Positions 42,548-53,170 of a stretch of DNA of 64,000 nt are shown piece after piece. Under the pieces are notes generated by a model. The model made no database searches. It saw only the letters and a list, made by a program, of their open reading frames with translations, and was not told where the DNA came from. Location: positions 13,578,001 through 13,642,000 of the forward strand of contig JBHGNT010000014.1 of assembly GCA_043228905.1 (NCBI GenBank). The letters run 5' to 3'. Position 1 is the stretch's first letter. Each line of letters opens with the position of its first letter. The position numbers and the translations under genes were made by a program. Source of the DNA: Azolla caroliniana (lineage: Eukaryota > Polypodiophyta).

Positions 42548-42760
42548 TCTATCTATCTATCTCTCTCCTTACAAGTGAGCTCTTCTAATGGATAATGCCA
42601 ACTACTCATAATTGGATCATGACTATCATAGACCAAACTATTAAACAAGGTTTGTGAAATAATTATGATGGCCACCACGTCATGACTAGGCTCAAACTTG
42701 TGACCTATGTATACATATACCAAGGATTTAACCATTAAACCAACTAACATTAATAGCTTT
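42548..42760 (-). mobile_element. SINE-like element with tRNA-type head
   Basis: On the minus strand, TTAGTTGGTTTAATGG (box A-like) is followed ~45 bases later by CAAGTTTGAGCC (box B-like). A ~120-bp body and a short GATA-type simple tail (42548-42562) follow. This matches the head-body-tail layout of plant SINEs. No target-site duplication was found by eye. Confidence 0.55.
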
Positions 42761-43201
42761 TATATCATAAAGGGTTGAACTGTAGAACATTCTAGAACTT
42801 TTCTGAACATCCTAGAATGAAACCCCCTCACTCTTCTCAAACCATTCCGATTCAACGCTAGTCTCGAGTCCTCTAAGGAAGCCCTCTCTTGTATCTCTTT
42901 AACTTAATACATATTTCCTTATCTTTTTTTTTTTTTTTTTCCCCGTAAATAATGGCTTTCATTACGAAAGAAAAAACACCACCATGACTAACTTACAACA
43001 AACTATAGAACCCTTTCTATCTAGGGATCTAAAGAAAACTACGACACCAAACTCAATGCCACCCTACACACCAATTCAAATGGCGAATATGATGATATGT
43101 GACCTTGCAGAGTTCTCTCTCTTCTTGGTTGAGATTTTGTGACTTCTCTAGCACTGTCAATTGCCACAAAAGAAGTCCTTTTAACTTAAGAACATATTTT
43201 C

Positions 43202-46200
43202 TCACCCCAACTTGTGAATAAAAAATGAAGGCATTCCGCATATTCCAATTGAACCATACCTCAAGAACTCAAAAATAATTTGAAAATGAGGCATCGGTTC
43301 ATTGTTCTCCATATGTGCAAAAACCCAACTGAAGGAAGATAGACTTACTCCTGTTAGAGACATCCACACTAAACTGATACACCCCCAAACCATCCTTGCC
43401 ATCGGGCATGAAATAAATCGATGCCTACTATGTTCCAATTCCAACGAACAAAAGAAACACAATCCTTTAGTAATGTTTCTTCTTTTTAATGCATCCCCTA
43501 ATGGTAAAGCTCCAACCATAACTCTCCAAATAAATATCTTGGCTTGTAGCATCAATCGAGAACACCAACCTGCCTTGATCACATGAAACCACCAAGTAAT
43601 GGGCTTATGAAAACCCCATATCTTTATAACCCTTTCTTCCAACCACTTATGTTTGTCAATCAACTTGTGATAAGCAACATTCGTTGAGATCATAGTCAAT
43701 CTCTTATTTCCAACAAACCTCCAATCAAGCTCTTGAGATCGCCCATCTAAATCAGGAATTGGCTCATGCAAAGATAGTATTTGTTGCAACTTATCCCAAA
43801 TAAAGTTATAACCTTTTGGAATACGAAATGTTGATCTTATTGTTCGAAAAGCCATTAATCTTCTTTGTGAAACCAACATAGCATCCTTAACTCTTACCAA
43901 ACCCAATCTAGCCATCCGATTAAATTGAAGGTTAAGAATTTGTTTACCTTCCCACCTCAACAACCTTGATGTTGCCAAAACCTCCATTTGTAATGAATTG
44001 GCACATCCCCTATCTTGTGGGGGATGCCATTCCACAAAATCCAACATACTTTGCCAAGCTGTCAACAAATGATTAACTATCATAGACCTTGTACATTTGA
44101 CATCCCTGTCAGAATTAATTACATTCCACCAATTCGCTTCAACCTTCATGTTTCCAAGCTTTATTCCGTTCTTCTCTATAAAGTATGCCACCATTTCTGT
44201 CCAAGGTTGTACACCTTCAAACATGAATCGAATGAAAGTAAATCGACGAGCCACCATATGCTCATATAGATTCAATATTGATGCCCCACCAAGACGCTTC
44301 GGAGTACAAACATGATCCCATGCCAACCATGACAAGGAACTTTTCCCTTTTCTTTTCCATAACAACATTCGCATCGAGCGTGACAACATTTCAAGAGCTT
44401 TCTTTGACCATGGGAGCAAAGGAAGATAATAAGATACCATAGAGACCATAATCGATTGGACCACCTTAAGTCGTACATGAAAAGGCCAAAATTGAGACCT
44501 CCAATACATAAACTTATCCTCCAACCTTTTGGATACCCACTCAATAAGTTTCACATGAGAAACTTCCACCCCAATTGGATATCCAAGATGACGACAAATC
44601 ATACCACGATGTACTATCCTTCCTGACCACCCCAACCCTAACACATCTTGTTCTGTACATGAAATGAGGACAAATTTATGTATATTAATTCTCAACCCTG
44701 AAGCATTTGAAAACAATTCCCACACATCTCTTGTCTTACTAATATTTTCCCGATTAGGTGCCAAAAACATAATATGGTCATCTGCGAGAGCTTGAACAAT
44801 ACATGGGTTCCCTGATGGCAACCTTAGTCCAAGCAATTCTTCCCCCATAGCCATATTGTGTAACTTAACAAGAATAGGATGTGTCACAATAGTGAATAGT
44901 AAAGGACTTACCGAGCATCCTTGTCTAACTGACCTCCGAATAGAAATCGGTTGGGTTACTCCTCCATTAAACATCACATGTGAAACCGAACCCTCCCCTA
45001 ATGTGTATATCAACTTAGACATACGATCACCAAAACCCATATGAGACATCAATTGATTTATAAATGACCAATCCACATTATCATAGGCTTTCTCGATATC
45101 CAATTGTAGCAACACTAATTCTTGTTTAGACTCCTTTGCATAGTCAATTGCCATTTGAACATTTAAAATATTATGTAAAATGTCTCTTTTTGCTAAAAAC
45201 CTATATTGAGCATTATGAATAATAGAAGGTAAAACCTTATGCAACCTATTGGCCATCACTTTTGCAAAAATCTTGTACATTCCCCCCATCAATGAAATAG
45301 GCCTCCATTGAGCAAAGGAAGATGGAGAAGGCACCTTCGGCAAAAGCTTGATCAAACCAATCTTCCAAGAATGAGGCATTTCCCCTGATGTCCACACCTT
45401 CTGAAATAAAATCGTAAAAGGCCCCTTTAACTTAATCACATATTTCTTAAAGAGTTCATGTGTTAATCCATCCCACCCAGGACTCTTATCATTAGCACGA
45501 TGTGACATGACATGTTCCGCCACATCATGCGATACATGATTTTTCACTCCATTAAAAAATACATCTCTATCCTTTTTAACATTATCATCGATACACACTT
45601 GTACATCCAACAATTGTGTATAATATTCTATGCATTTCTTCACAATTTCTTGAGGATCGGAACACATGATACCATTTTCCTCTAACCTTACCACATTATG
45701 TCGTGCATGTGATTCATGAAGGTCATGGAAAAACTTATGTGATTGACAATTAGCATCATCCACTTCTTGTCTTAGACGATGTAGTCTAGCATGTTGATAA
45801 TTTTTTGCCGTTAGGTCATGCATCGCAGAAATTAATACCTCTTGATATCCCATCAACTCTACATCCGTTGGCCAATAAGTTAACAATGAGTTGCATTTAT
45901 CAAGCAAATTAACTAGGAGACTTAATTTCTTTCTCCTTTTAAAAGCATGGTGAATTCCATAATATCTAGTTAACCTCTGAACATTTGCAACAAATACTTC
46001 CCACGCTTCATACCCATCAAATTGAACGTGATAGGCAAATGCATCAATCAATTGACACATATAGGCATGGAAGACCTCATGATCCAAAAATGATGAATTA
46101 AAAATCAACGGTGGTTTTCCTAAAAACTCATGAAAACCTCTAATTGAGTGGTGATTGAACTCAAAAATTAATGGGAAATGATCTGATATAATTGACCCAT

Positions 46201-46858
46201 AAGACACTGAAATATCCAAAATCTCTGGTAAAAAACCTTCGGTATGCATTACATACATTCGATCCAACCTACTCCAAGTATCCTTATATTGGGCTGATTG
46301 AAAGGTATAACCAGGTTCATCTCCCTTGATCCATTTCCATACATCCCTTAACATGACTTCAATCTCAAAATCTCCCCATTCTTGAGCCTCTGGTCCATCC
46401 ATAATAGAGTGGATAGATGTTGATTGATCTGTCTCACAACAAACATTAAAATCTCCCATCAATAAACCCGGTCTACCATTATGAAGCACGGAGTTTAGAG
46501 ATCTCCATAACAACTTTCGTTCTTGTGAAACATTTGATGCATACACACCAACTAACCAAATAGCTTGCCCTTCATAACATATCTCTACCACAATAAATCT
46601 TCCAAATTCATCTGAAACAATTACTTTTGGGTGAAATTTATCTCTTATAAACATGACAATCCCAGAATAATCCCCATGAACCTTGCCAGCATAACATAAT
46701 GTATAACCCTTAGAATAACTAATTAAACCAGCATTCCGATGATCTTTATGCTCTACTGCACATAAAACATCCCATTGCTCACTTAACACAATCCTCCAAA
46801 CCTCATGCATTCTAAATCTAGAACACAATCCCCTCACATTCCATGTGGTGATCTTCAT
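43202..46858 (-). CDS. LINE ORF2: APE-type endonuclease plus reverse transcriptase
   Basis: A single 1218-codon open frame. The N-terminal apurinic-like endonuclease shows MKITTWNVRGL (N7), E36 in AVEHKD, GDFNVCCE, SRLDRMYV and ISDHFPLIF. The reverse transcriptase follows, with WRPISLMGGMYKIFAKV, QLDIEKAYDNVDW, VRQGCSVSPLLF and the catalytic LADD (D693/D694). The C-terminal finger is CFFCSLELEHSRHRFISC. There is no RNase H domain. These features place it with plant L1-clade elements. The usual Phe or Tyr before Ala-Asp-Asp is Leu here; some plant LINEs have this, but it could lower activity. The ATG overlaps the ORF1 stop as ATGA. Confidence 0.93.
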   Translation of the reverse strand: MKITTWNVRGLCSRFRMHEVWRIVLSEQWDVLCAVEHKDHRNAGLISYSKGYTLCYAGKVHGDYSGIVMFIRDKFHPKVIVSDEFGRFIVVEICYEGQAIWLVGVYASNVSQERKLLWRSLNSVLHNGRPGLLMGDFNVCCETDQSTSIHSIMDGPEAQEWGDFEIEVMLRDVWKWIKGDEPGYTFQSAQYKDTWSRLDRMYVMHTEGFLPEILDISVSYGSIISDHFPLIFEFNHHSIRGFHEFLGKPPLIFNSSFLDHEVFHAYMCQLIDAFAYHVQFDGYEAWEVFVANVQRLTRYYGIHHAFKRRKKLSLLVNLLDKCNSLLTYWPTDVELMGYQEVLISAMHDLTAKNYQHARLHRLRQEVDDANCQSHKFFHDLHESHARHNVVRLEENGIMCSDPQEIVKKCIEYYTQLLDVQVCIDDNVKKDRDVFFNGVKNHVSHDVAEHVMSHRANDKSPGWDGLTHELFKKYVIKLKGPFTILFQKVWTSGEMPHSWKIGLIKLLPKVPSPSSFAQWRPISLMGGMYKIFAKVMANRLHKVLPSIIHNAQYRFLAKRDILHNILNVQMAIDYAKESKQELVLLQLDIEKAYDNVDWSFINQLMSHMGFGDRMSKLIYTLGEGSVSHVMFNGGVTQPISIRRSVRQGCSVSPLLFTIVTHPILVKLHNMAMGEELLGLRLPSGNPCIVQALADDHIMFLAPNRENISKTRDVWELFSNASGLRINIHKFVLISCTEQDVLGLGWSGRIVHRGMICRHLGYPIGVEVSHVKLIEWVSKRLEDKFMYWRSQFWPFHVRLKVVQSIMVSMVSYYLPLLPWSKKALEMLSRSMRMLLWKRKGKSSLSWLAWDHVCTPKRLGGASILNLYEHMVARRFTFIRFMFEGVQPWTEMVAYFIEKNGIKLGNMKVEANWWNVINSDRDVKCTRSMIVNHLLTAWQSMLDFVEWHPPQDRGCANSLQMEVLATSRLLRWEGKQILNLQFNRMARLGLVRVKDAMLVSQRRLMAFRTIRSTFRIPKGYNFIWDKLQQILSLHEPIPDLDGRSQELDWRFVGNKRLTMISTNVAYHKLIDKHKWLEERVIKIWGFHKPITWWFHVIKAGWCSRLMLQAKIFIWRVMVGALPLGDALKRRNITKGLCFFCSLELEHSRHRFISCPMARMVWGCISLVWMSLTGVSLSSFSWVFAHMENNEPMPHFQIIFEFLRYGSIGICGMPSFFIHKLG

Positions 46859-48210
46859 ACTTTATTTTTTCCTTTTATTCGAGAAATCTCCTTCTCCTTC
46901 ACTGCTAATGTTTCTGCCATATCCTGAAATAAACCCCCTAAGATTGCATATGAATTACTATGGGAATGCAAAACTCCAGACCCCGATGGTTCCTCATGTG
47001 AACGAGGCACCGATTTCCGTTTATTCCAAGGAACATACAAATTACCTTTATTATCAAAAGATAATTTCTTTGGATAGTCCTCTTGACGAACCCATGGTTT
47101 ATTCCGCATGGGATGTGTCGGTGTGACCTTCTCCATAGATACATTATGCCCAACTTTTTTATTAGACTTCTTCATCTTTCCAGAAACTATTGACCATTGT
47201 CCTTCATCCTCTAGAGTCTTTCCATCCTTCTCATTCACAATTTGTGGTTCCTTTGTTTGCTCTGAAATTGTCAAATCTTGAATCTGATCATGAGTTGTAG
47301 GCTCTTCATGTACCACTTCCACTACATTATTTCTTTTTTGAGGACATTCAACCATAAAATGCCCCAACACACCACAATGGAAACAATGTCTTGCAAATGT
47401 ACCCCATTTAAGCCGAAAATACATAGGTGGCATACCAGAACATGCAATCTGTAAACAACGTGGCCTCTTTATAGCAGTATTCCAAAGAATACACATCCGA
47501 TATCGATTTTGAGCATTAGCACTAGGAGGCACCAAGATCTTTCCCAACTTTTCCATCGCTGACCGTAATATTGGCCAAACCACTGAATATGTGCACTCTA
47601 CCTCAACCCATACGGGACACTCTTGCTTTAATATATCTTGATATTCCACTAATGGTCGCCACGGAACAATATGAACCAAACTTTTCTCATAAAAAACTGG
47701 CAATTTATTGAGTCATTTCTCTTTATACTCTTGTGATACCAAAACAACCTCATAAAATCCACGAGGACCAGCATAAACATCCTGAACACAATCAGCTTGT
47801 AAAATCCCACGTAACCATTGTTTGACCCTCCAAAGGAAAGGTATCTTTCCCGTGAAAAACAATATGACCCCTTTATCACAAAAATTAGCAAATGAGCCCA
47901 AAAACTCCTTATTGTCTATTTCTACCTTAGCCACTTCATCGTCAACAAACTCCTCAGCAACTTTCACATTCTCCCTTATACAATCTTCCATTAATATATT
48001 TGCCATGCATCTTAAATGTTCCCAATGACTATCATCTTTCTCAATATCATCTTGTCGCATTGCATCAGCATAAGACATGTCATTACTATTATCTCCAATA
48101 CATCATTTTCTTTTACCATCCCCTCTTGGGCTTGATACTAACTCCACCATGCACGCATCCTTTGAAGAATTTGGAGACTCATCCATATTCATGAAAACAC
48201 TACCATCCAT
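46855..48210 (-). pseudogene. LINE ORF1 (CCHC RNA-binding protein) with two in-frame TGA codons
   Basis: A 452-codon frame from an ATG at 48210 to the TGA at 46857-46855, interrupted by TGA near 48102 and at 47715-47713. Downstream of the first stop a fresh ATG (48078, MSYADAMRQ) opens. The C-terminal half shows an RRM-like stretch and a zinc knuckle CFHCGVLGHFMVECP (CX2CX4HX4C), as in plant L1 ORF1 proteins that bind the element RNA. No frameshift is needed, so the damage is limited to two nonsense codons. Both could be single transitions from TGG, which is inference. Confidence 0.8.
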
Positions 48211-48474
48211 ATGACAAGAAATAGGAGAGAGTTCACTTACAAGTAATTGTGTTGGAGAAGGAATCAAAGCAAGCGATCATGAGATGCATGCAGTCGAATG
48301 GAATTTTTACTCGTAACGTTCTACCAAGACCTCCAAACGATACGTGCAGATACTCTTTAGAAAGCTCTATGTGCAGGCTTCGAAACGAGCTAAAGAACAA
48401 AGCAAACGGACACCGTAGCAAGAAGATACATCAAAATTAGTGTTTGCCCTTCTCCAATATCTCCGAACTTTGCG

Positions 48475-48522
<48 letters not shown>

Positions 48523-48701
48523 TACTACTACTACTACTATCTCGCCTAATTCATTCCATAGTCACTCTCTCTTGCTCACTCTATCCACTACTATCTCGTT
48601 TCTTCCCTCATCACTATTTCTCTTCCTCTTCCTACTGCTATCTTGCCCTAGCTTTGACATAATACCTCTTTCCCTACTCACTTCCTTAGCCCTATATAGC
48701 T
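48211..48701. other. LINE 5' flank and pre-gypsy spacer
   Basis: Contains the presumed 5' UTR end of the minus-strand LINE, a long CT microsatellite and a CT-rich stretch ahead of the decayed gypsy gag. No gene recognised. Confidence 0.5.
48479..48540. repeat. (CT)n then (TAC)n microsatellite
   Basis: About 21 CT units followed by several TAC triplets. Confidence 0.95.
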
Positions 48702-51218
48702 ATGGACGTTGTTATTCAACAAAATTTGATGTCTATTGTCTCTGAATTGGAGAGCCTTAAAACCAAGTTTCTAGCGCTTGAGATAGAGAATCAATCATTA
48801 CTTGAGGATCTCCAAAAGGTGACGACAGAAAAACAACATGATTAGTTCACACAACAAGTACTACATATAGAGTTGGCATTGGTAGCTTTGCAACAACATA
48901 CAACAAGAGATAAAGGGGTTATTAAAGTACCCAAGCTTAGCCTACTTGCAAAATTTGATGGTACAAGGTCTCAATTTAAGGGATTTTTAAATTAGGTACG
49001 ACTCGTCATTCAAATGCATGTTGTATGATATCCAACAAATGCAACTCGAGTAAGTTTAGTTGGCACCCTATTTATGGGCACAACATTATCTTGGTTTGCT
49101 CTACTAATTGAAAAGAAATCCCCATTGTTAAATAATTTCGAATAATTTATTAAAGCCTCCTTTATAGAAACAAATAGTGTTAGGATTGACCTCAATTTAA
49201 TTTGGTCATTATAGCAAGGGGATCACCCAACCTCAACATATGCAATTGATTTTTGTCTTTTGGTGTTTGATATTCCAGAAGATGATTAAGTGTTAATGGA
49301 ACAATTCCATTTCGGCCTCCACAATGATGTCAAGGATTAACTTCTTACATTTTCGAAAGATCCCAAATCACTTATTGAAGCCATTCGTATAACTATACGA
49401 TGTGATAATCAACTCTTCAATCGTTGATTGGAGTGACACCAACAAATCACAAGACAAAGGATACACCTACCTATGCATGTGTGACGACACAACCACCCCT
49501 AGGCAAACATATAATCTAGTTCCAATGGATTCTTTGACACCTATGGAGATAGATGTGACACATTGATGAGGACCCTTATGAGACTATGGAAAATGACAAC
49601 ATCGAGCAAATCATCTTTTCTTATATTTTGGTGGTCTAGGATGTATAGCAATGAATTGTTCTCATAGGCCGAGACATCATGTAAATCAAATCGTTACCGT
49701 TAATAAACCTGAGTTTAGTTTAATTGAGCAATCTGGTAATAAATTAGATAGCTTGGCATTAGTAAATAGATTAGAGGTATTGAATCAACTAGATGAAAAG
49801 TTTAGCCCAAATTGGAGTCATTTGGTTGGACAATTAGAGATCGTTTTAGCCAAATCCTAGTAATGGTTCCATTTTGTCCAAGCATGTTAGTGTTTTCTCA
49901 GCCCTAGTCCAAGTAACCAAGTTATATCAAATGGGAACATCATACATGTTCATGCTCTCTTAGATACTGGTGCCAACTCTTGCTTCCTGGATTGTGATTT
50001 TCAGTTGAGACACACTTTAGAAAAGCTTTCGTGTCTAGCTTTAGTGCTAGTCATTGATGGTTGACCAATTGCTTTTAACGATATAGTGGAAGAGTCTGAA
50101 CTAGTTCAACTGGTCTTAGAATAATTGGCATCTGTGATATCCTTCAATATAATTAATAGTCCTAAACATCCGATTGTCCTTGTCTACCTTGGTTTGAGCT
50201 GGCAAACTAAGAAATTTCTGGTAGAAAACAAGTTAATGTATAGGTTCAACCCATAGATACCATGTCTCAACCCCACAAGATTTCAACTATTTCAGTACAA
50301 GAGCTACGAGAGAAGGGTGACAAGAAGAAATGGTCTTATTTGCAATAACAATCAACCTTTATGATATCGCTAACAATATTTCTAAAAAGAAACTTCCGAG
50401 GAAGTATAAAGAATTTGTGGATGTTTTTGATAAGGTCAAAGCTAGTAGACTCCCGAAACATCGACCTTGTGATTGCCCCATTGATCTACAACCATAAACA
50501 ATTCCACCATCGAGACCGATTTGCAATTAGAGCTTGATGTTCTTCGATCATATAGTGAGGAGAATTTGGTTAATGACTTTATTCGACATTCAAGATCACA
50601 AGTTGGTGCATCGATTTTCTTTGTGGAGAAAAAGGATGGTTCACAACACCTAGTCGTGGATTATCGAGCTCTTAATAAGGTCACGATCTGTAATAGGTAT
50701 GCACTACCTTTGATTCCAAATCTCCTATAACACTAATGGTGCCAAAGTTTTTACAAAGATTGATTTGTGTGGTGCATATAATCTTATTCACATTCAAATA
50801 GGAGATGAGTGGAAGACCACTTTTCGCATGCAATATGGTCATTTTGAGTATAAAATCATGCCTTTTGGTCTTACGAATGCGCTAACAGTTTTTGAACATA
50901 TGATACAACCATTTTAAGAGATTTTTTGGATGTCTTTTTAATTATTTATCTTGATGATATTCTAATCTACACTAAGACTAAAGAGAAGCATGATATTCAT
51001 GTCTCCCAAGTATTGCGGTGATTGGAAAAGTGCACTTTTGATTGCAAGCATGTGGAGTTTTTGGGCTATATCATTTCAACTAATGGAGTCCCTATGGATC
51101 TGAAAAAAAAAGTTAAACTGTGTTAGATTGCAGGTTCTATAAGTGATGTACAATGTTTCTTGGGGTTTGCAAATTTTTACCAAAAGTTTATCAATATTTA
51201 TTGAAAGATAGTCCTACC
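48702..51218 (+). mobile_element. Degenerate Ty3/gypsy element (gag, protease, RT), truncated by the hAT insertion
   Basis: In broken plus-strand frames, gag is seen from an ATG at 48702 (coiled-coil-like start, then LAKFDGTRSQF). The protease follows near 49950-50000 (ALLDTGANSCFLD, the usual DTGA). RT reads from 50521 ([20 protein letters not shown]), continuing through [29 protein letters not shown] and [10 protein letters not shown]. The beginning of the RNase H-side FLGFANFYQKF stops at 51218, where the hAT terminus begins. At least a dozen in-frame stops or shifts mark it as old. No LTR was identified on the left; the rest of pol should resume right of the window. Confidence 0.85.
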
Positions 51219-51335
51219 CAGTGTTGGGCAAAGTCTCTAGGCCCTACCGGAAATTTTCCTGCTTCTTATGAACCTAACCGGAATGTTAAAATCTCAGCCG
51301 GCCACGTTCCTATTAGCGACAATGTCAACCGGAAA
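51219..51335. repeat. hAT left terminal inverted repeat and CCGG-containing subterminal motifs
   Basis: The terminus CAGTGTTGGGC is followed within ~115 bases by ACCGGAA (51246), ACCGGAA (51278), GCCGG (51297) and ACCGGAA (51329). Similar motifs crowd the right end. Short repeated subterminal motifs are transposase-binding sites in characterised hAT elements; the binding role here is inference. Confidence 0.75.
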
Positions 51336-51579
51336 TGTTGAAATTTTTTTTAACGCATACCAAATAAATAAATAAAATTCTAGTGCAATACCACATCAAA
51401 TCAATCACAAAAAATTGGAGCCCAAAAACTAAATATATATATTTATCAAAAAATGTACTAACTTTGTAAACAAAATTCACTTTTCGAAACTTTGTAAACT
51501 AGCATTAACAACATATTAGATCAAATTAGAGCTAATATATATAAAGTTCCAAAACAAAATAGATCACATTCACAAAATT

Positions 51580-52596
51580 TCAATCTATATCTTCTATGAA
51601 GTCCTCGATGTCATCATCATGCTCATGAGAAGTACCTGTAAAAATATGACGATATGCCTTGCTTTCTCGCCACAACAAAATGCTGGCATTGAAGTCATGT
51701 TCTTCTAATTCAGGTCCTTCAATAGATATTCGTATCAATGCATCAACCGCATTGGTTTTTAGCCTATTTCTAAACTTATTTTTTATTAGATTTAGGCGAC
51801 TAAAGCCTCTCTCACATGCTGCCGTAGAAGAACACTGAATTAACCCTATCAATGAAAGCTTTAGAAGCTCGGGTAGCTTTTCTTTCCACACATCATTACA
51901 ATTTATCATACCCCAAACATCTAAGAAATCTCTTCCAAGCCATTCCGTGGTAGCTTGCCTTTTAAAAATTGCATATTCATCATACAATTTATCATTATCA
52001 ATTATGGGAGAAAACACTTTCCCATCTATCATTTTTTGAATGCCATAAAAATTTCCAAGTGTTTTCAACTCATTAAGACCCATAGTTTTTCGTGCTAAAA
52101 TGCTTGTAGATCCGGTAGACATGTTCATTGGTGATAACATTTTCAATGCGGAAAGAGTCACCGGATCTTGAAGCCTCTTTTTTATTGTCTCTATCAATGC
52201 CTTAGAAAACAAAGTTTGGAATTGTATGGCTTCAATTAAGTCCTCACCATCAACACTTCTATCGATGAGGATGCTTTTATACATATTACCTTTTGTGGCA
52301 TCTCGTAAAACTGAAAGCATTCCTTTTTCTCTACCATATTCTAGAATAATTGGATAATTATCGTTATCCTTCTCAAAACCATTCAGATCCATCATAACAT
52401 GATGTAAAAATTGTTCTTCTATCTCCCCAATGGCTATCATAGCCAAACCTCCAATGCATGTCACATCCACATATTCCTTTTGGAATTCCATACTTAATGT
52501 AGACATGATCTTAAGTACATCTGCAAGGAAGTGAAGCATATACACTACTTTAAAGTTTCTTAAACTCAAGAATACATTGTATGCATCACTTTGCGA
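51580..52596 (-). pseudogene. hAT transposase, C-terminal part (split by retrotransposon)
   Basis: Minus-strand frame from the insertion point (52596) to a stop at 51580. It covers the second half of the catalytic domain and the C-terminal dimerisation region, with LIQCSSTAACERGFSRLNLI containing the probable catalytic Glu and NKFRNRL. It ends in an acidic tail. It has no start of its own and is in phase with the N-terminal part at 59943-61200 when the LTR element and one copy of the 4-bp duplication are left out. The combined length from ATG 61164 would be 744 aa. Confidence 0.88.
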
Positions 52597-52681
52597 TGTC
52601 GTAGTGTAGGTTGCACACTATGTGGAAATTATATTTTTGTCCCTCCGGATAGAGAATGGAGTGCTCGGTGAGAACCGGAAG

Positions 52682-52797
52682 AAAACGGCATACCGGCAAG
52701 GAGGAAAACGGCATACCGGCAAGGAGGAAAAACGGCATACCGGCAAGGAGGAAAACGGCATACCGGCAAGGAAGAAAACTGCATACCGGCAAGGAAG
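52682..52797 (+). repeat. 23-bp minisatellite in the 5' LTR (5 units)
   Basis: Units of the type AACGGCATACCGGCAAGGA with GG/AG spacers; five units here and four in the 3' LTR (about 59197-59292). This one-unit difference accounts exactly for the 23-bp LTR length difference. Confidence 0.95.
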
Positions 52798-52821
52798 AGC
52801 CGGATAAAGAGACATAAATGT

Positions 52822-52915
52822 AAAAAAAAGAAATACTCACTACTGCGCAGGGCGTGATTCGAACTCTGCACCTCCACGTTGACAAACCCCAACCTTACCA
52901 TTACATTAAATTATC
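52822..52915 (-). promoter_or_regulatory. Antisense Pol III-like unit in the LTR (box A, box B, T-run)
   Basis: On the minus strand, TAATGGTAAGGTTGGGG (52903-52887) resembles box A of tRNA-derived plant SINE heads. GTTCGAATC (52864-52856) fits the box B core GTTCRANNC exactly. A run of eight T (52829-52822) lies ~27 bases further on, the form of a Pol III terminator. The same arrangement is in the 3' LTR about 6495 bases downstream. The region does not fold as a proper tRNA T-arm, so a captured SINE head is likelier than a tRNA gene. Confidence 0.5.
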
Positions 52916-53162
52916 TTAAGTGTTTTAAATATAGATTTAATATGTATAAGACCTTTATTTATGCATACCTTTATTAAAAGGTAAATCGTGTATTTCTTTA
53001 ATATATGAAAAAGAAAAAACACGAGACACTAAAAATAACTCATGCACATCTAGCGTGCAAGAGCCCTATACTTAGGAAATAAAAAAAAAGCATCACATGC
53101 ACATTTAGTGTGCATGAACATATGAGAAAAAGCATGTAGCTATGCTTAGTCTCTCCCATCAC

Positions 53163-53170
53163 TATATAAG
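53163..53170 (+). promoter_or_regulatory. LTR TATA box
   Basis: TATATAAG in the right third of the 5' LTR, in GC-richer context, is the only strong plus-strand TATA motif in the LTR. Transcription would be expected ~30 bases downstream, leaving a ~250-bp R/U5 region. The position of R is inferred. Confidence 0.6.

Larger units (their letters stand above)
42928..48240 (-). mobile_element. Near full-length L1-type LINE
   Basis: Minus-strand non-LTR retrotransposon. Poly(T) at 42928-42942 on the plus strand is its poly(A) tail, followed on the minus strand (upstream) by a ~260-bp 3' UTR, intact ORF2, and ORF1 with two stops. The 5' boundary near 48.2 kb is approximate; no target-site duplication was identified beside the tail. 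An intact 1218-codon ORF2 with a long tail suggests a fairly recent insertion, while the ORF1 stops mean this copy alone is unlikely to be autonomous. Confidence 0.88.
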
